A DNA stretch of 64,000 nt from an uncultured Polaribacter sp. (GTDB lineage Bacteria; Bacteroidota; Bacteroidia; Flavobacteriales; Flavobacteriaceae), in the NCBI GenBank assembly GCA_947497755.1, contig CANMHT010000003.1, positions 62,001 to 126,000 on the forward strand. The letters are read 5' to 3'. A model generated the notes under the pieces. It did no database searches. It was given only the letters and a program-made list of their open reading frames with translations, and had not been told where the DNA came from. The position numbers were made by a program, and so were the translations under genes. Positions 27,500 through 36,656 of the stretch are shown in pieces (positions within the stretch are counted from its first letter, which is position 1; every line of letters starts with the position of its first letter).

Positions 27500-28759
27500 T
27501 TAAGTCTTCTGCTCTTTCTTTTTAGCAGCTGGAAACAATACATTGTTTAAAATTAAACGATACCCAGGAGACGTTGGATGCAAATCTAATTCTGTTTTTG
27601 GATCTCCAACTTTATGCTGATAATCTTCAGGATCGTGTCCACCATAAAAAGTAAACATTCCTTTTCCTTTGGTTCCGTGAATGTATTTAGCTTCTCTATT
27701 TACCTTATTTTCTCCCATTACTAAAACGGTAGGTTTTACATTATTTCTATCAAAAGAAGTGGTTTGTCCCATAAACCCTTTAACAATCTGAGTATGATTT
27801 TGAGTTAACATGGTTGGTACAGGATCCCATTTTGCCGAATATTGTTCTAAATAAAAATAGTCAGAAGTTTTCGGAATTCTACGTTTACTTGTCATATCTA
27901 TTGATGAAAACTCATAAGTAGTTGGATTTCTAACCAAGGTATATTTTTCAAAAGCCAAGGTTTTACTAAAATCTAATTTCGATTGATAATTTGGTTCTGA
28001 AGCATCTCCATCAAACATAGACTCGGCAATATCTACACCTTCTGCAGATAAGGCTATATCAAAACTATCGGTTGCAGAACACATGGCAAACATAAATCCG
28101 CCACCCACAACATAGTCTCTAATTTTTAACGAAACCGCTAATTTTTGCTCTGAAACTTTATTGTAGCCTAGTCTTTTAGCTAAAGCTTCTGCTTTTTGTT
28201 TACGAGTAATATACCAAGGTGCAGCTCTATAAGCTCCGTAAAAACGACCATATTGTCCTGTAAAATCTTCGTGATGCAAATGCAACCATTCGTATAAAAG
28301 CAACTTATCATTTAAGACTTCTTCATCATAAATTACATCAAACGGAATCTCGGCATATTTTAAAACCATAGTTACAGCATCATCCCATGGCATTTTATCT
28401 TTTGGAGAATACACTGCTATTTTTGGAGCTTTTTCTAAGTTAACAGCTTGCTGATTTTTAGAAGGCGAAGCAATTTCTTGTAATATTAATTGTGATTTGG
28501 CATCAGAAATTACTTGATAAGAAACTCCTCTAATTTTACATTCTTTGATAATCTTTTCAGAATTCTCGATTAAAAAAGCACCACCATCATAATTTAACAA
28601 CCATTTTGCCTTTACACCATTTTGTAAAGAAAAATAAACAATCCCGTAAGCTTTTAAATGATTTTTTTGATTCTCTGCACTCATCGGAATATAAATAAAA
28701 GAGGCCCAAATCGTATTGGAAATCAATAAAAACAGAAGTGCAAAAAGAAGTTTTCTCAT
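27500..28759 (-). CDS. Secreted protein annotated in relatives as asparagine synthetase B-like
   Basis: About 419 residues from the ATG at 28757-28759, which places a clean signal peptide (MRKLLFALLFLLISNTIWAS) at the N-terminus; a longer start lacks this. No glutaminase Cys2 or synthetase PP-loop SGGxDS can be seen, so the name used for this family in Bacteroidota is doubtful. The central region (HLHHEDFTGQYGRF, GGGFMFAMCSATDSFDIAL) and the end (FYGGHDPEDYQHKVGDP) look more like a class I glutamine-amidotransferase-like fold than a synthetase. Real function unknown. Predicted periplasmic. Confidence 0.65.
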   Translation of the reverse strand: MRKLLFALLFLLISNTIWASFIYIPMSAENQKNHLKAYGIVYFSLQNGVKAKWLLNYDGGAFLIENSEKIIKECKIRGVSYQVISDAKSQLILQEIASPSKNQQAVNLEKAPKIAVYSPKDKMPWDDAVTMVLKYAEIPFDVIYDEEVLNDKLLLYEWLHLHHEDFTGQYGRFYGAYRAAPWYITRKQKAEALAKRLGYNKVSEQKLAVSLKIRDYVVGGGFMFAMCSATDSFDIALSAEGVDIAESMFDGDASEPNYQSKLDFSKTLAFEKYTLVRNPTTYEFSSIDMTSKRRIPKTSDYFYLEQYSAKWDPVPTMLTQNHTQIVKGFMGQTTSFDRNNVKPTVLVMGENKVNREAKYIHGTKGKGMFTFYGGHDPEDYQHKVGDPKTELDLHPTSPGYRLILNNVLFPAAKKKEQKT

Positions 28760-28937
28760 TGTTAAATGTTCTTCAGTGTTTGTAAAAGCACTAAAGTACA
28801 TAAATCATTTTTATCAATGATGTAATGAATCAAATAATATAACAATTCAACAATGATACTACATATTAAGATTCAGAATAATAAAATAGGAATTCTTAAT
28901 GACTAATTAAAAACTCTTATTTTAAAACTTTACTTTT

Positions 28938-30449
28938 TTAAAAAGGTACATCACCTCCATCATCAGAATCTTCAATACCAAAAGCATCTTTAGGACTGAT
29001 GAATTGTTCTGGAGATACAGCATTCATTTTAGATTGGAATTCAGAACTAAACCCTTCTTCTAAATCTGAGAATCTTGCCAAGTGACCAGTAAACTTTAAA
29101 CGTATGTTTTCCAAACCTCCATTACGGTGTTTAGCTACAATAAACTCTCCTTGCCCTTCACAAGGTGAATGATCATCGTCATCCCATTCAGTTATTCCAT
29201 AATATTCTGGACGGAAAATAAACGATACAATATCCGCATCTTGCTCAATCGCTCCAGATTCACGTAAGTCAGATAGTAATGGTCTTTTAGATCCACCACG
29301 AGTTTCAACGGCACGAGATAACTGAGACAAGGCAATTACTGGTACATTTAATTCTTTTGCTAAAGCTTTTAAGTTTCTCGAAATTGTAGAAATCTCTTGT
29401 TCACGGTTACCACCAGCTCCACCAGCTGTCATTAACTGTAAATAATCAATAATTAAGATTCTTACATTGTGTTGAGAAACCAAACGTCTTGCTTTTGCAC
29501 GTAAATCAAAAATTGATAGCGATGGTGTATCATCTATATAAATTGGAGCATCTGAAAGTCTTTTTACTTTTACATTCAATTGTTCCCATTCGTGAGGTTC
29601 TAAATTTCCTTTACGTAGTTTTTCTGAAGTCAATCCTGTTTCAGAAGATATCATACGAGTAATTAACTGTACAGATGACATCTCTAGAGAGAACAAGGCA
29701 ACAGCATGGTTAAAATCGATGGCCATATTCTTTGCCATAGAAATTACAAAGGCTGTTTTTCCCATACCAGGACGTGCTGCTATAATAATTAAATCTGAAG
29801 GTTGCCAACCAGAAGTTAAAGCATCTAGCTTTGTGAAACCTGTTGCTAAACCAGACATTCCTTCTTTATTAGAAATATCTTGAATCTTCTTTAGGGCTTG
29901 TTTAACAAGATTTCCTGCATCTTCAGATCCTTTCTTTAAGTTTCCTTGAGTAACTTCAAATAACCTTCCTTCTGCTAAATCTAATAAATCAAAAACATCT
30001 ACGGTTTCATCATAAGCAGTTTCAATAATTTCACTAGAAATAGAAATTAATTTACGTTGGATATATTTTTGGAGAATAATACGGGCATGATACTCAATAT
30101 GTGCAGATGATGCTACTTTTTGCGTCAATCCAATTAAGTAAAAATCACCTCCTACCAATTCAAGCTTCCCATCTTTTTTAAGTTGATTAGAAACTGTTAG
30201 TAAATCTGTAGGTTCTGAGTTTTGAAACAATGCGTAAATAGCAGCATAAATCTCTTGATGTCTTTTATCATAAAAGGCTTCAGGATGTAAAATATCAATT
30301 ACATCGTCAATTCCTTTTTTATCAATCATCATGGCTGCTAAAACTGCAACTTCTAAATCTAGGGCTTGTGGAGGAATTTTACCTTTTTCTAAACCAATGA
30401 TTTTAGTTTTGTCGATCTTTTTTCCCGGTACAAATTTTGTTTTCTCCAT
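28938..30449 (-). CDS. dnaB: Replicative DNA helicase DnaB
   Basis: 503 residues. The N-terminal helical domain (about 20-125) has PPQALDLEVAVLAAMM. The RecA-like domain starts near 190, with Walker A ARPGMGKTAFVISMA, Walker B ILIIDYLQLM, and the arginine-finger region FIFRPEYYG. The hexamer unwinds DNA at the fork and works with DnaG primase. A TACTTTTG box (30455-30462) ends five bases before the ATG. Divergent from the DUF3810 gene. Confidence 0.96.
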   Translation of the reverse strand: MEKTKFVPGKKIDKTKIIGLEKGKIPPQALDLEVAVLAAMMIDKKGIDDVIDILHPEAFYDKRHQEIYAAIYALFQNSEPTDLLTVSNQLKKDGKLELVGGDFYLIGLTQKVASSAHIEYHARIILQKYIQRKLISISSEIIETAYDETVDVFDLLDLAEGRLFEVTQGNLKKGSEDAGNLVKQALKKIQDISNKEGMSGLATGFTKLDALTSGWQPSDLIIIAARPGMGKTAFVISMAKNMAIDFNHAVALFSLEMSSVQLITRMISSETGLTSEKLRKGNLEPHEWEQLNVKVKRLSDAPIYIDDTPSLSIFDLRAKARRLVSQHNVRILIIDYLQLMTAGGAGGNREQEISTISRNLKALAKELNVPVIALSQLSRAVETRGGSKRPLLSDLRESGAIEQDADIVSFIFRPEYYGITEWDDDDHSPCEGQGEFIVAKHRNGGLENIRLKFTGHLARFSDLEEGFSSEFQSKMNAVSPEQFISPKDAFGIEDSDDGGDVPF

Positions 30450-30454
30450 AACAA

Positions 30455-30462
30455 CAAAAGTA
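30455..30462 (-). promoter_or_regulatory. -7 box of dnaB (leaderless type)
   Basis: TACTTTTG on the minus strand, matching TAnnTTTG, five bases before the dnaB ATG. A -33 element is not evident. Confidence 0.45.
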
Positions 30463-30573
30463 ACTTTTTAGGTTGATATTTGAAATGAGAATTTTCATTT
30501 TCTTTTTACACATTTTTTGTTCACTAAAATGTTATTAACCTGTTAATAACACCCAATGATTCGATTATTTCTC

Positions 30574-30581
30574 TATTTTTG
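30574..30581 (+). promoter_or_regulatory. -7 box of the DUF3810 gene (leaderless type)
   Basis: TATTTTTG, matching TAnnTTTG, five bases before the ATG at 30587. With the dnaB box on the other strand it makes a divergent pair of leaderless-type promoters. Confidence 0.45.
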
Positions 30582-30586
30582 ATGCA

Positions 30587-31651
30587 ATGAAGAACAAAAA
30601 ACTTAGCATTTATTTATGCATTTTGCTAATAGTACAAGTCATATTTGTGCAATGGATTAGCAACTACCCTAGCATTATTGAAAAATATTATTCTAACGGA
30701 ATATATTTATTTACGAGTAAGTTCTTTCGAATTTTATTAGGATGGCTTCCTTTTTCTTTCGGAGATTTATTGTTACTAATTTTCATCCTCTATTTTTTTC
30801 GATCACTTTATAAACTTATTAAAAATAGATTCAAAAATAGTTTAGAAAAACTATTACACTTTATTGCTATCGTTTCTTTATTCTATGGATGTTTCTATTG
30901 GTTTTGGGGATTCAATTATTTTAGAGAACCATTAACTACTAATTTAGGAATCAGCCAACAAAAATACAGCACAGAGCAATTGGCAACAGTGACAAAAAAA
31001 ATTACTTCTGAATTGAATAACATACATTTAAAAATTGCAAAAAATGATAGTGTATTAATACAAAACCCGTATTCGCAAAAGGAAATGTATCAAAAAGCAA
31101 TTGATGGCTATACTAATCTTGCAAAGGAATATCCACAATTAGCTTATCAATATGCCTCAATTAAAAGCTCTTTAATGAGTTTATTACAAACTTATAATGG
31201 TACTTCTGGATATTTAAATCCTTTTACAGGAGAAGCTCATGTAAATGACATGATTCCAAAAACTGGGTACCCTACAACTATTTGTCATGAAATGGCACAT
31301 CAAATTGGTTTTGCAGCAGAAAATGAAGCTAATTTTATTGGTTATTTGGCTGCTTTGGCTAATGATGATATCTATTTTAAATATGCAGCATACAGAATGG
31401 CTTTTGGATACTTGATTAATGAACTAAGAAGACATGATAAAGAAATTCACAAAACTATTATTAAATCAGTTAACAAAGGTGTTTTAAAAGATTACAGAGC
31501 TAGTTCTGAGTTTTGGAATCGTTATGAAAACCCAATAGAACCTTTATTAAAAAAAGGCTATAATTCTTATTTAAAAGCAAATAAACAAACAAAAGGAATA
31601 CAATCTTATAATTATGTAGTAGATCTAATTATTAGCTACGAACAAAAGTAA
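30587..31651 (+). CDS. DUF3810 membrane protein with HExxH motif
   Basis: 354 residues. Three hydrophobic segments in the first 110 residues are followed by a soluble domain containing CHEMAHQIGF (Cys 233, His 234, Glu 235, His 238) and a downstream ENEANFIGYL that could supply a third zinc ligand. This matches DUF3810, a family with a zinc-metallopeptidase signature. Substrate and role are not established. Predicted inner-membrane protein. Single gene. Confidence 0.8.
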   Translation: MKNKKLSIYLCILLIVQVIFVQWISNYPSIIEKYYSNGIYLFTSKFFRILLGWLPFSFGDLLLLIFILYFFRSLYKLIKNRFKNSLEKLLHFIAIVSLFYGCFYWFWGFNYFREPLTTNLGISQQKYSTEQLATVTKKITSELNNIHLKIAKNDSVLIQNPYSQKEMYQKAIDGYTNLAKEYPQLAYQYASIKSSLMSLLQTYNGTSGYLNPFTGEAHVNDMIPKTGYPTTICHEMAHQIGFAAENEANFIGYLAALANDDIYFKYAAYRMAFGYLINELRRHDKEIHKTIIKSVNKGVLKDYRASSEFWNRYENPIEPLLKKGYNSYLKANKQTKGIQSYNYVVDLIISYEQK

Positions 31652-31751
31652 AAGCTTTACTAGATACTTCTCTTCTTTCAAACTTTAAGATAATCCAACT
31701 CATTTTTGCTTCAATCTAATTGAAGATTAAACAATTACTTGTTAAAATTTA

Positions 31752-31780
31752 TTGTAATTAGTTTCAGAATACTAAATTTA
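31752..31780 (+). promoter_or_regulatory. Promoter of the amidohydrolase pair
   Basis: TTG (31752-31754), an 18-bp spacer, then TAAATTTA (31773-31780), one base off the TAnnTTTG consensus. It is 22 bp before the ATG at 31803 and would serve both amidohydrolase-family genes. Confidence 0.5.
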
Positions 31781-31802
31781 CGTCTCAAACAAACTAATTT
31801 CA

Positions 31803-34778
31803 ATGAAAAAAACACTATTGCTGTTCTTGTTTTTGTCTACCATTATAGTACAAGCACAAGAATATTTTCCAACAAATTCTGGTATTAAGACTACAGAAAA
31901 TACTACTGTAGCTTTTACCAATGCTAAAATTTATGTGAGCCCAACAGAAGTTATTAAAAAAGGAACTCTATTAGTAAAAGATGGTAAAGTCCTTTCTGTA
32001 GGCAAAAGAGTAAAAATTCCGAAAGGAACCAAAACAGTTGACCTTTCAGGTAAAACAATCTATCCTTCATTTATCGAAGTGTATTCTGATTTTGGAGTAA
32101 AAAAACCAAACAGACCGAGAAATACAAGTAGTATTAGACAATATGAAGCCAATAGAAAAGGATATTATTGGAACGATCATATTAGACCAGAAACAGATGC
32201 CTTTGCTAATTTTAGATACGATACCAAAAAAGCGAAGAGTTTATTAAAAGCTGGATTTGGAGTTGTAAATACACATCAACATGATGGAATTATTAGAGGA
32301 AATGGAGTTTTAGTAGCTTTAAATTCTAACTCAAACAATGCTTATCGTATACTAGATACAAAATCTGCTCAGTATTTATCATTAGGAAAAAGTAGATTAT
32401 CTAGACAAGCTTATCCAACTTCTTTTATGGGAAAAACGGCTTTGTTGCGTCAAGTATATATGGATGCCAAATGGTATCAAGCAGGAAATGCTACCAATAA
32501 AGATTTATCTTTAGAAGCCTTGATTGCGAATACAAACGAAGTACAAATTTTTGATGCTGGTGGAAATAATTTAAATGCCATTAGAGCTGATAAAGTTGGA
32601 GATGAAAGTGGTGTTCAATATAGCTTTGTAGGATCTGGATATGAATATGAAGACATTCAGGAAATTAAAGGCATGAATGCTACAATGATTGTTCCTGTAA
32701 ACTTTAGAAAAGCCTATGATGTTTCTAATCCTTATTTAGCAAAAGAATTAGAATTAAGTGATATGAGACGTTGGACACAAGAACCTGCTAACTTAGCCGT
32801 ATTAGCAAAAAACAATGTTAATTTTACAATCACTACACATACCTTAAAATCTACTGCAGGTTTTCATAAAAATATTAGAAAAGCCATTCAGTATGGATTG
32901 GATGAAACCAAAGCTTTGGAAGCTTTAACTACTATTCCGGCTAAATTATTAGGAAAATCTAATGAAATTGGAAGTTTACAAAAAGGAAGTTATGCTAATT
33001 TCTTAATTACTTCTGGACCTATTTTTGATGCCTCAACTACAATTTTTGAAAATTGGGTACAAGGAACAAAACATGTGCTTCAGAACATGTATGCAAAAGA
33101 CGTTAGTGGAGAATATCTTTTAAGCTATAATGGTAAAAATTTAAACTTAACTATTTCTGGAAAGCCTGGTAAACATAGAGGTACAATAAAAAATGGTACT
33201 AAAAAGTTAAAGTCTAAGTTTTCGTTTAAAGACAATTGGATTCAGATTACATTAAATAACGAAGATAATAGTACAAAATTTACACGTTTTATTGGTACGC
33301 TTTCTGGACCAAGAAATTCTTTTGTAGGGAAAGTAGTTGATCAAAATGGAAATGAATCTTCTTGGACTGCAACTCCAGGTGTTGTTAAAAAGAAAAAATC
33401 AACAAAGAAGAAAAAGAAAAAATCTAATACACCATTTGTATCTCCAGTAACCTATCCTAATGTCGGATATGGATTTGCTAGCAAACCAAAACAAGAAACA
33501 ATTTTATTTAAAAATGCTACTGTTTGGACAAGCGAAAAAGAAGGAGTATTAAAAAATACTGATGTATTATTAAAAAATGGAAAAATTGCTCAAATTGGTA
33601 AAAATCTTAGAGCTAGAGGTGCTAGAGTTGTAGATGCTACTGGTAAGCACTTAACAGCTGGTATTATAGATGAGCATACCCATATCGCTTTATCTTCTTC
33701 TAATGAATCTGGACATAACTCTGTTGCAGAAGTAACTATGGAGGATGCGATTAACCCTGCTGATATGAATATTTATAGAAATTTAGCTGGAGGAGTAACT
33801 TCTGCTCAATTGTTACATGGATCGGCAAACCCAATTGGAGGTAGATCTGCCATTGTAAAATTAAAATGGGGAGAAACTGCCGATGATATGGTGTATAAAA
33901 ACACACCAAAGTTTATAAAGTTTGCCTTGGGAGAAAATGTAAAACAGTCACGATATACTACTAGTTTTAGGTTTCCACAAACAAGAATGGGAGTTGAACA
34001 AGTATATATGGATTACTTCCAACGAGCAAAAGAATACGATGATTTAAAGAAAAGCGGGAAACCATATCGTAAAGATTTAGAGTTAGAAGTATTAGCAGAA
34101 ATTTTAAATAAAGAACGTTTTATTAGCTGTCATTCTTATGTACAAAGTGAAATTAACATGTTAATGAAAGTTGCTGATAAGTTCAACTTTAATATCAACA
34201 CATTTACACATATTTTAGAAGGTTATAAAGTAGCTGATAAAATGAAAGAACACGGCGTTGGTGGTTCTACTTTTTCTGATTGGTGGGCATATAAATACGA
34301 AGTAAATGATGCCATTCCTTTCAATGCTGCAATTATGCATAACCAAGGAATTACAGTAGCTATTAATTCTGATGATAGAGAAATGTCTAGAAGATTAAAT
34401 CAAGAAGCAGCAAAAACGATCAAATACGGTGGTATGTCTGAAGAAGATGCTTGGAATACAGTAACTATCAATCCTGCAAAATTATTACACTTAGATAAAA
34501 GAACAGGAAGTATAAAAGTTGGTAAAGATGCTGATGTCGTTTTATGGACAGGACATCCGATGTCTATTTATTCGAAAGCACAAACTACTATTATTGATGG
34601 GAAAGTATATTTTGATTTAGACCAAGATATTGCCAAAAGAAAAGCCGTAAAAAAAGAACGTAACCTATTAATGAACATGATGATGAATGAGAAAATTAAT
34701 GGTGGAAAAGTGCAATTGCCAAAGAAAAATGTAAAAAGAGTGTTTCATTGTGATACCGAAGAAACAGAATTAAATTAA
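31803..34778 (+). CDS. Secreted two-module amidohydrolase-family protein
   Basis: 991 residues. A signal peptide (about 1-18) is followed by two amidohydrolase-like modules joined by a Lys-rich linker (about 530-548). The second module has metal-ligand motifs: GIIDEHTHIA (His 625 and 627), CHSY, a later THILEG, and INSDDREMSRRLNQEAAKT. The first module has no HxH at the matching place (VVNTHQHDGIIRG comes late and in another context), so it may not be catalytic. Likely a periplasmic hydrolase of cyclic amides or dipeptides; substrate unknown. It precedes a related 434-residue protein by 11 bp. Confidence 0.82.
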   Translation: MKKTLLLFLFLSTIIVQAQEYFPTNSGIKTTENTTVAFTNAKIYVSPTEVIKKGTLLVKDGKVLSVGKRVKIPKGTKTVDLSGKTIYPSFIEVYSDFGVKKPNRPRNTSSIRQYEANRKGYYWNDHIRPETDAFANFRYDTKKAKSLLKAGFGVVNTHQHDGIIRGNGVLVALNSNSNNAYRILDTKSAQYLSLGKSRLSRQAYPTSFMGKTALLRQVYMDAKWYQAGNATNKDLSLEALIANTNEVQIFDAGGNNLNAIRADKVGDESGVQYSFVGSGYEYEDIQEIKGMNATMIVPVNFRKAYDVSNPYLAKELELSDMRRWTQEPANLAVLAKNNVNFTITTHTLKSTAGFHKNIRKAIQYGLDETKALEALTTIPAKLLGKSNEIGSLQKGSYANFLITSGPIFDASTTIFENWVQGTKHVLQNMYAKDVSGEYLLSYNGKNLNLTISGKPGKHRGTIKNGTKKLKSKFSFKDNWIQITLNNEDNSTKFTRFIGTLSGPRNSFVGKVVDQNGNESSWTATPGVVKKKKSTKKKKKKSNTPFVSPVTYPNVGYGFASKPKQETILFKNATVWTSEKEGVLKNTDVLLKNGKIAQIGKNLRARGARVVDATGKHLTAGIIDEHTHIALSSSNESGHNSVAEVTMEDAINPADMNIYRNLAGGVTSAQLLHGSANPIGGRSAIVKLKWGETADDMVYKNTPKFIKFALGENVKQSRYTTSFRFPQTRMGVEQVYMDYFQRAKEYDDLKKSGKPYRKDLELEVLAEILNKERFISCHSYVQSEINMLMKVADKFNFNINTFTHILEGYKVADKMKEHGVGGSTFSDWWAYKYEVNDAIPFNAAIMHNQGITVAINSDDREMSRRLNQEAAKTIKYGGMSEEDAWNTVTINPAKLLHLDKRTGSIKVGKDADVVLWTGHPMSIYSKAQTTIIDGKVYFDLDQDIAKRKAVKKERNLLMNMMMNEKINGGKVQLPKKNVKRVFHCDTEETELN

Positions 34779-34789
34779 GAAGATAAATT

Positions 34790-36094
34790 ATGAAAACGAT
34801 GAAAAAACAATTGATATATAGCGTCCTATTTTTCTTTTTAATTGGAAATAGTTTCGCACAACAAACACCTGCTTCTAAACAAACAAAAGCAGTTTCTATT
34901 GAAGGAGCAACAGCACATTTAGGTGATGGTACTGTTATAAATAATTCGCTAATTATGTTTAACAATGGTAAAATCACTTTTGTAGGTTCTGCCAATGCAA
35001 AAATAGCAAGACAAGGAAGGGTAATAAATGCCAAAGGAAAACATGTTTATCCTGGCTTTATTGCTTCAAATACTACCTTAGGACTAGGAGAAATTGATGC
35101 TGTTAAAGCGTCTTTAGATGTACGAGAAACTGGTAGAATGAACCCGCATGTTAGAAGTTTAATTGCTTATAATGCCGAATCTAAAGTGGTAGAAAGTATG
35201 CGCCCAAATGGTGTTTTTATAGGACAAATTACGCCTCGTGGTGGTACTTTTTCAGGTACATCATCTATTGTACAATTTGATGCTTGGAACTGGGAAGATG
35301 CCGCTATAAAAGTAGACGATGGAATTCATATGAATTGGCCACGAAGCATAACTTATGGTAGATGGTGGTTAGGAGAAGATCCTTCGGCTAAACCAAATAG
35401 GAATTACACTAAAAATGTAAATGGATTAAATAATTATATCCAAAATGCTAAAAACTATTTAAATAGCTCTAAATCTCCAAAGAACTTAGAATTAGAAGCA
35501 TTATCTGGGTTACTAAATGGTTCTAAAAAACTATATGTGCATACTCATGGAGAAAAAGAAATTACCGATGCAGTACTTTTTGCAAAGAAATTTGGTTTTA
35601 AATTAGTTATTGTTGGTGGTGATGATTCTTATAAAATTGCAGATTTATTAGTTCAAAATAATGTTCCTGTTGTTTTAGAAAGAGCACATAGAATTCCGAG
35701 TGGAGATGATTCTGATTATGACTTTTCTTATAAATTGGCTAAATTATTATTAGATAAAGGTGTATTGGTTTCTGTTGGAATGGATGGTCAAATGGAACGT
35801 ATGAACACACGTAACTTACCTTTTTATGTTGGTACTTATGCTGCTCATGGAATTGACAAAGAGATTGCATTGAAAATGATTACTTCAAATGCAGCAAAAA
35901 TCTTGGGAGTAGATGATATTGTTGGTACACTTACTGTTGGAAAAGATGCTACCTTATTTATTTCTGAAGGTGATGCATTAGATATGAGAGGAAATAATAT
36001 TTCAGAAGCCTTTATACAAGGGCGAAAGATTAGTTTAGAAACTCACCAAACAAAACTTTGGAAGCGTTACGCAAACAAATATAAAAATCAATAG
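34790..36094 (+). CDS. Secreted amidohydrolase-like protein, possibly inactive
   Basis: 434 residues with a signal peptide (MKKQLIYSVLFFFLIGNSFAQ) after a short start extension. It has the family frame: a beta-sandwich start (GDGTVINNSLIMFNNGKITFVG), KHVYPGFIASNTT, a barrel, and GTLTVGKDATLFISEGD at the end. The HxH pair that normally follows PGF-I is missing (SNTTLG), as is a clear C-terminal D-H ligand set, so it may be a partner subunit rather than an enzyme. It resembles the first half of its larger neighbour. Two-gene operon with that neighbour, ended by the terminator at 36096. Confidence 0.78.
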   Translation: MKTMKKQLIYSVLFFFLIGNSFAQQTPASKQTKAVSIEGATAHLGDGTVINNSLIMFNNGKITFVGSANAKIARQGRVINAKGKHVYPGFIASNTTLGLGEIDAVKASLDVRETGRMNPHVRSLIAYNAESKVVESMRPNGVFIGQITPRGGTFSGTSSIVQFDAWNWEDAAIKVDDGIHMNWPRSITYGRWWLGEDPSAKPNRNYTKNVNGLNNYIQNAKNYLNSSKSPKNLELEALSGLLNGSKKLYVHTHGEKEITDAVLFAKKFGFKLVIVGGDDSYKIADLLVQNNVPVVLERAHRIPSGDDSDYDFSYKLAKLLLDKGVLVSVGMDGQMERMNTRNLPFYVGTYAAHGIDKEIALKMITSNAAKILGVDDIVGTLTVGKDATLFISEGDALDMRGNNISEAFIQGRKISLETHQTKLWKRYANKYKNQ

Positions 36095-36095
36095 T

Positions 36096-36127
36096 AAAAA
36101 AGGCTCTGAAAATTCAGAGCCTTTTTT
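36096..36127. terminator. Bidirectional terminator
   Basis: A 15-bp near-perfect stem, AAAAAAGGCTCTGAA / TTCAGAGCCTTTTTT, with flanking A and T runs. It ends the amidohydrolase pair (+) and the small secreted protein gene (-), whose stop codon lies in its T run. Confidence 0.88.
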
Positions 36128-36567
36128 TATTGTCTTTTTTTATCACATATATAATAGTTTTTACCAACATCATTTTTTCCAAATCTGATTTTGACTAAAT
36201 CTACAATAATCTCTTTATTTGCCTTTAAATAAGTTGAAAACACCTTACTTTCTGAATTGCCCTCGATTGTTATTCTATTTTTGCTAACACGAGCACTTCT
36301 CATTTTATCCTTTTGTAGAATACTTAATGCTTTGTAATTAAAATAAATCGTTGCATTGTAGCGGTTTCTAAATTGAAATTCCCATTTTCTAGCTCTTCTA
36401 GACATTTCATATTTGCCTTTTTTAGCTCTAAAATCAACTCCCTTTAAACATGCTGTTTTTTGCCATTCTGACCACTCTCTTTGTGGCGTTACATCTTTTG
36501 ATGTAAAGCCCATAGTACCAATTATTAGTAACATAATAACTGATAGAAAATACCCCCGTTTTTTCAT
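36127..36567 (-). CDS. Hypothetical secreted protein
   Basis: 146 residues with a signal peptide (MKKRGYFLSVIMLLIIGTMGF). The mature part is small and basic, with many Lys/Arg, two cysteines (ACLKGVDFRAKKG and YYICDKK) that could form a disulfide, and a WEFQFRNRYNATIYFNYKA stretch. The pattern suggests a compact beta-rich domain. I do not recognise the family. Convergent with the amidohydrolase pair and divergent from the SpoU gene. Confidence 0.7.
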   Translation of the reverse strand: MKKRGYFLSVIMLLIIGTMGFTSKDVTPQREWSEWQKTACLKGVDFRAKKGKYEMSRRARKWEFQFRNRYNATIYFNYKALSILQKDKMRSARVSKNRITIEGNSESKVFSTYLKANKEIIVDLVKIRFGKNDVGKNYYICDKKRQ

Positions 36568-36619
36568 CGTTAAAAGTTTTTAGTAGTTAATATCTTTAAA
36601 GTTAAGAAAAAAAAACAAC

Positions 36620-36650
36620 TTGCCATTTGGGCATTAAATAGATACTTTTG
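36620..36650 (+). promoter_or_regulatory. Promoter of the SpoU methyltransferase gene (leaderless type)
   Basis: TTG (36620-36622), a 20-bp spacer, then TACTTTTG (36643-36650). The ATG at 36657 is only six bases after the box, so the mRNA would have little or no leader. Confidence 0.6.
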
Positions 36651-36656
36651 TGCTGT

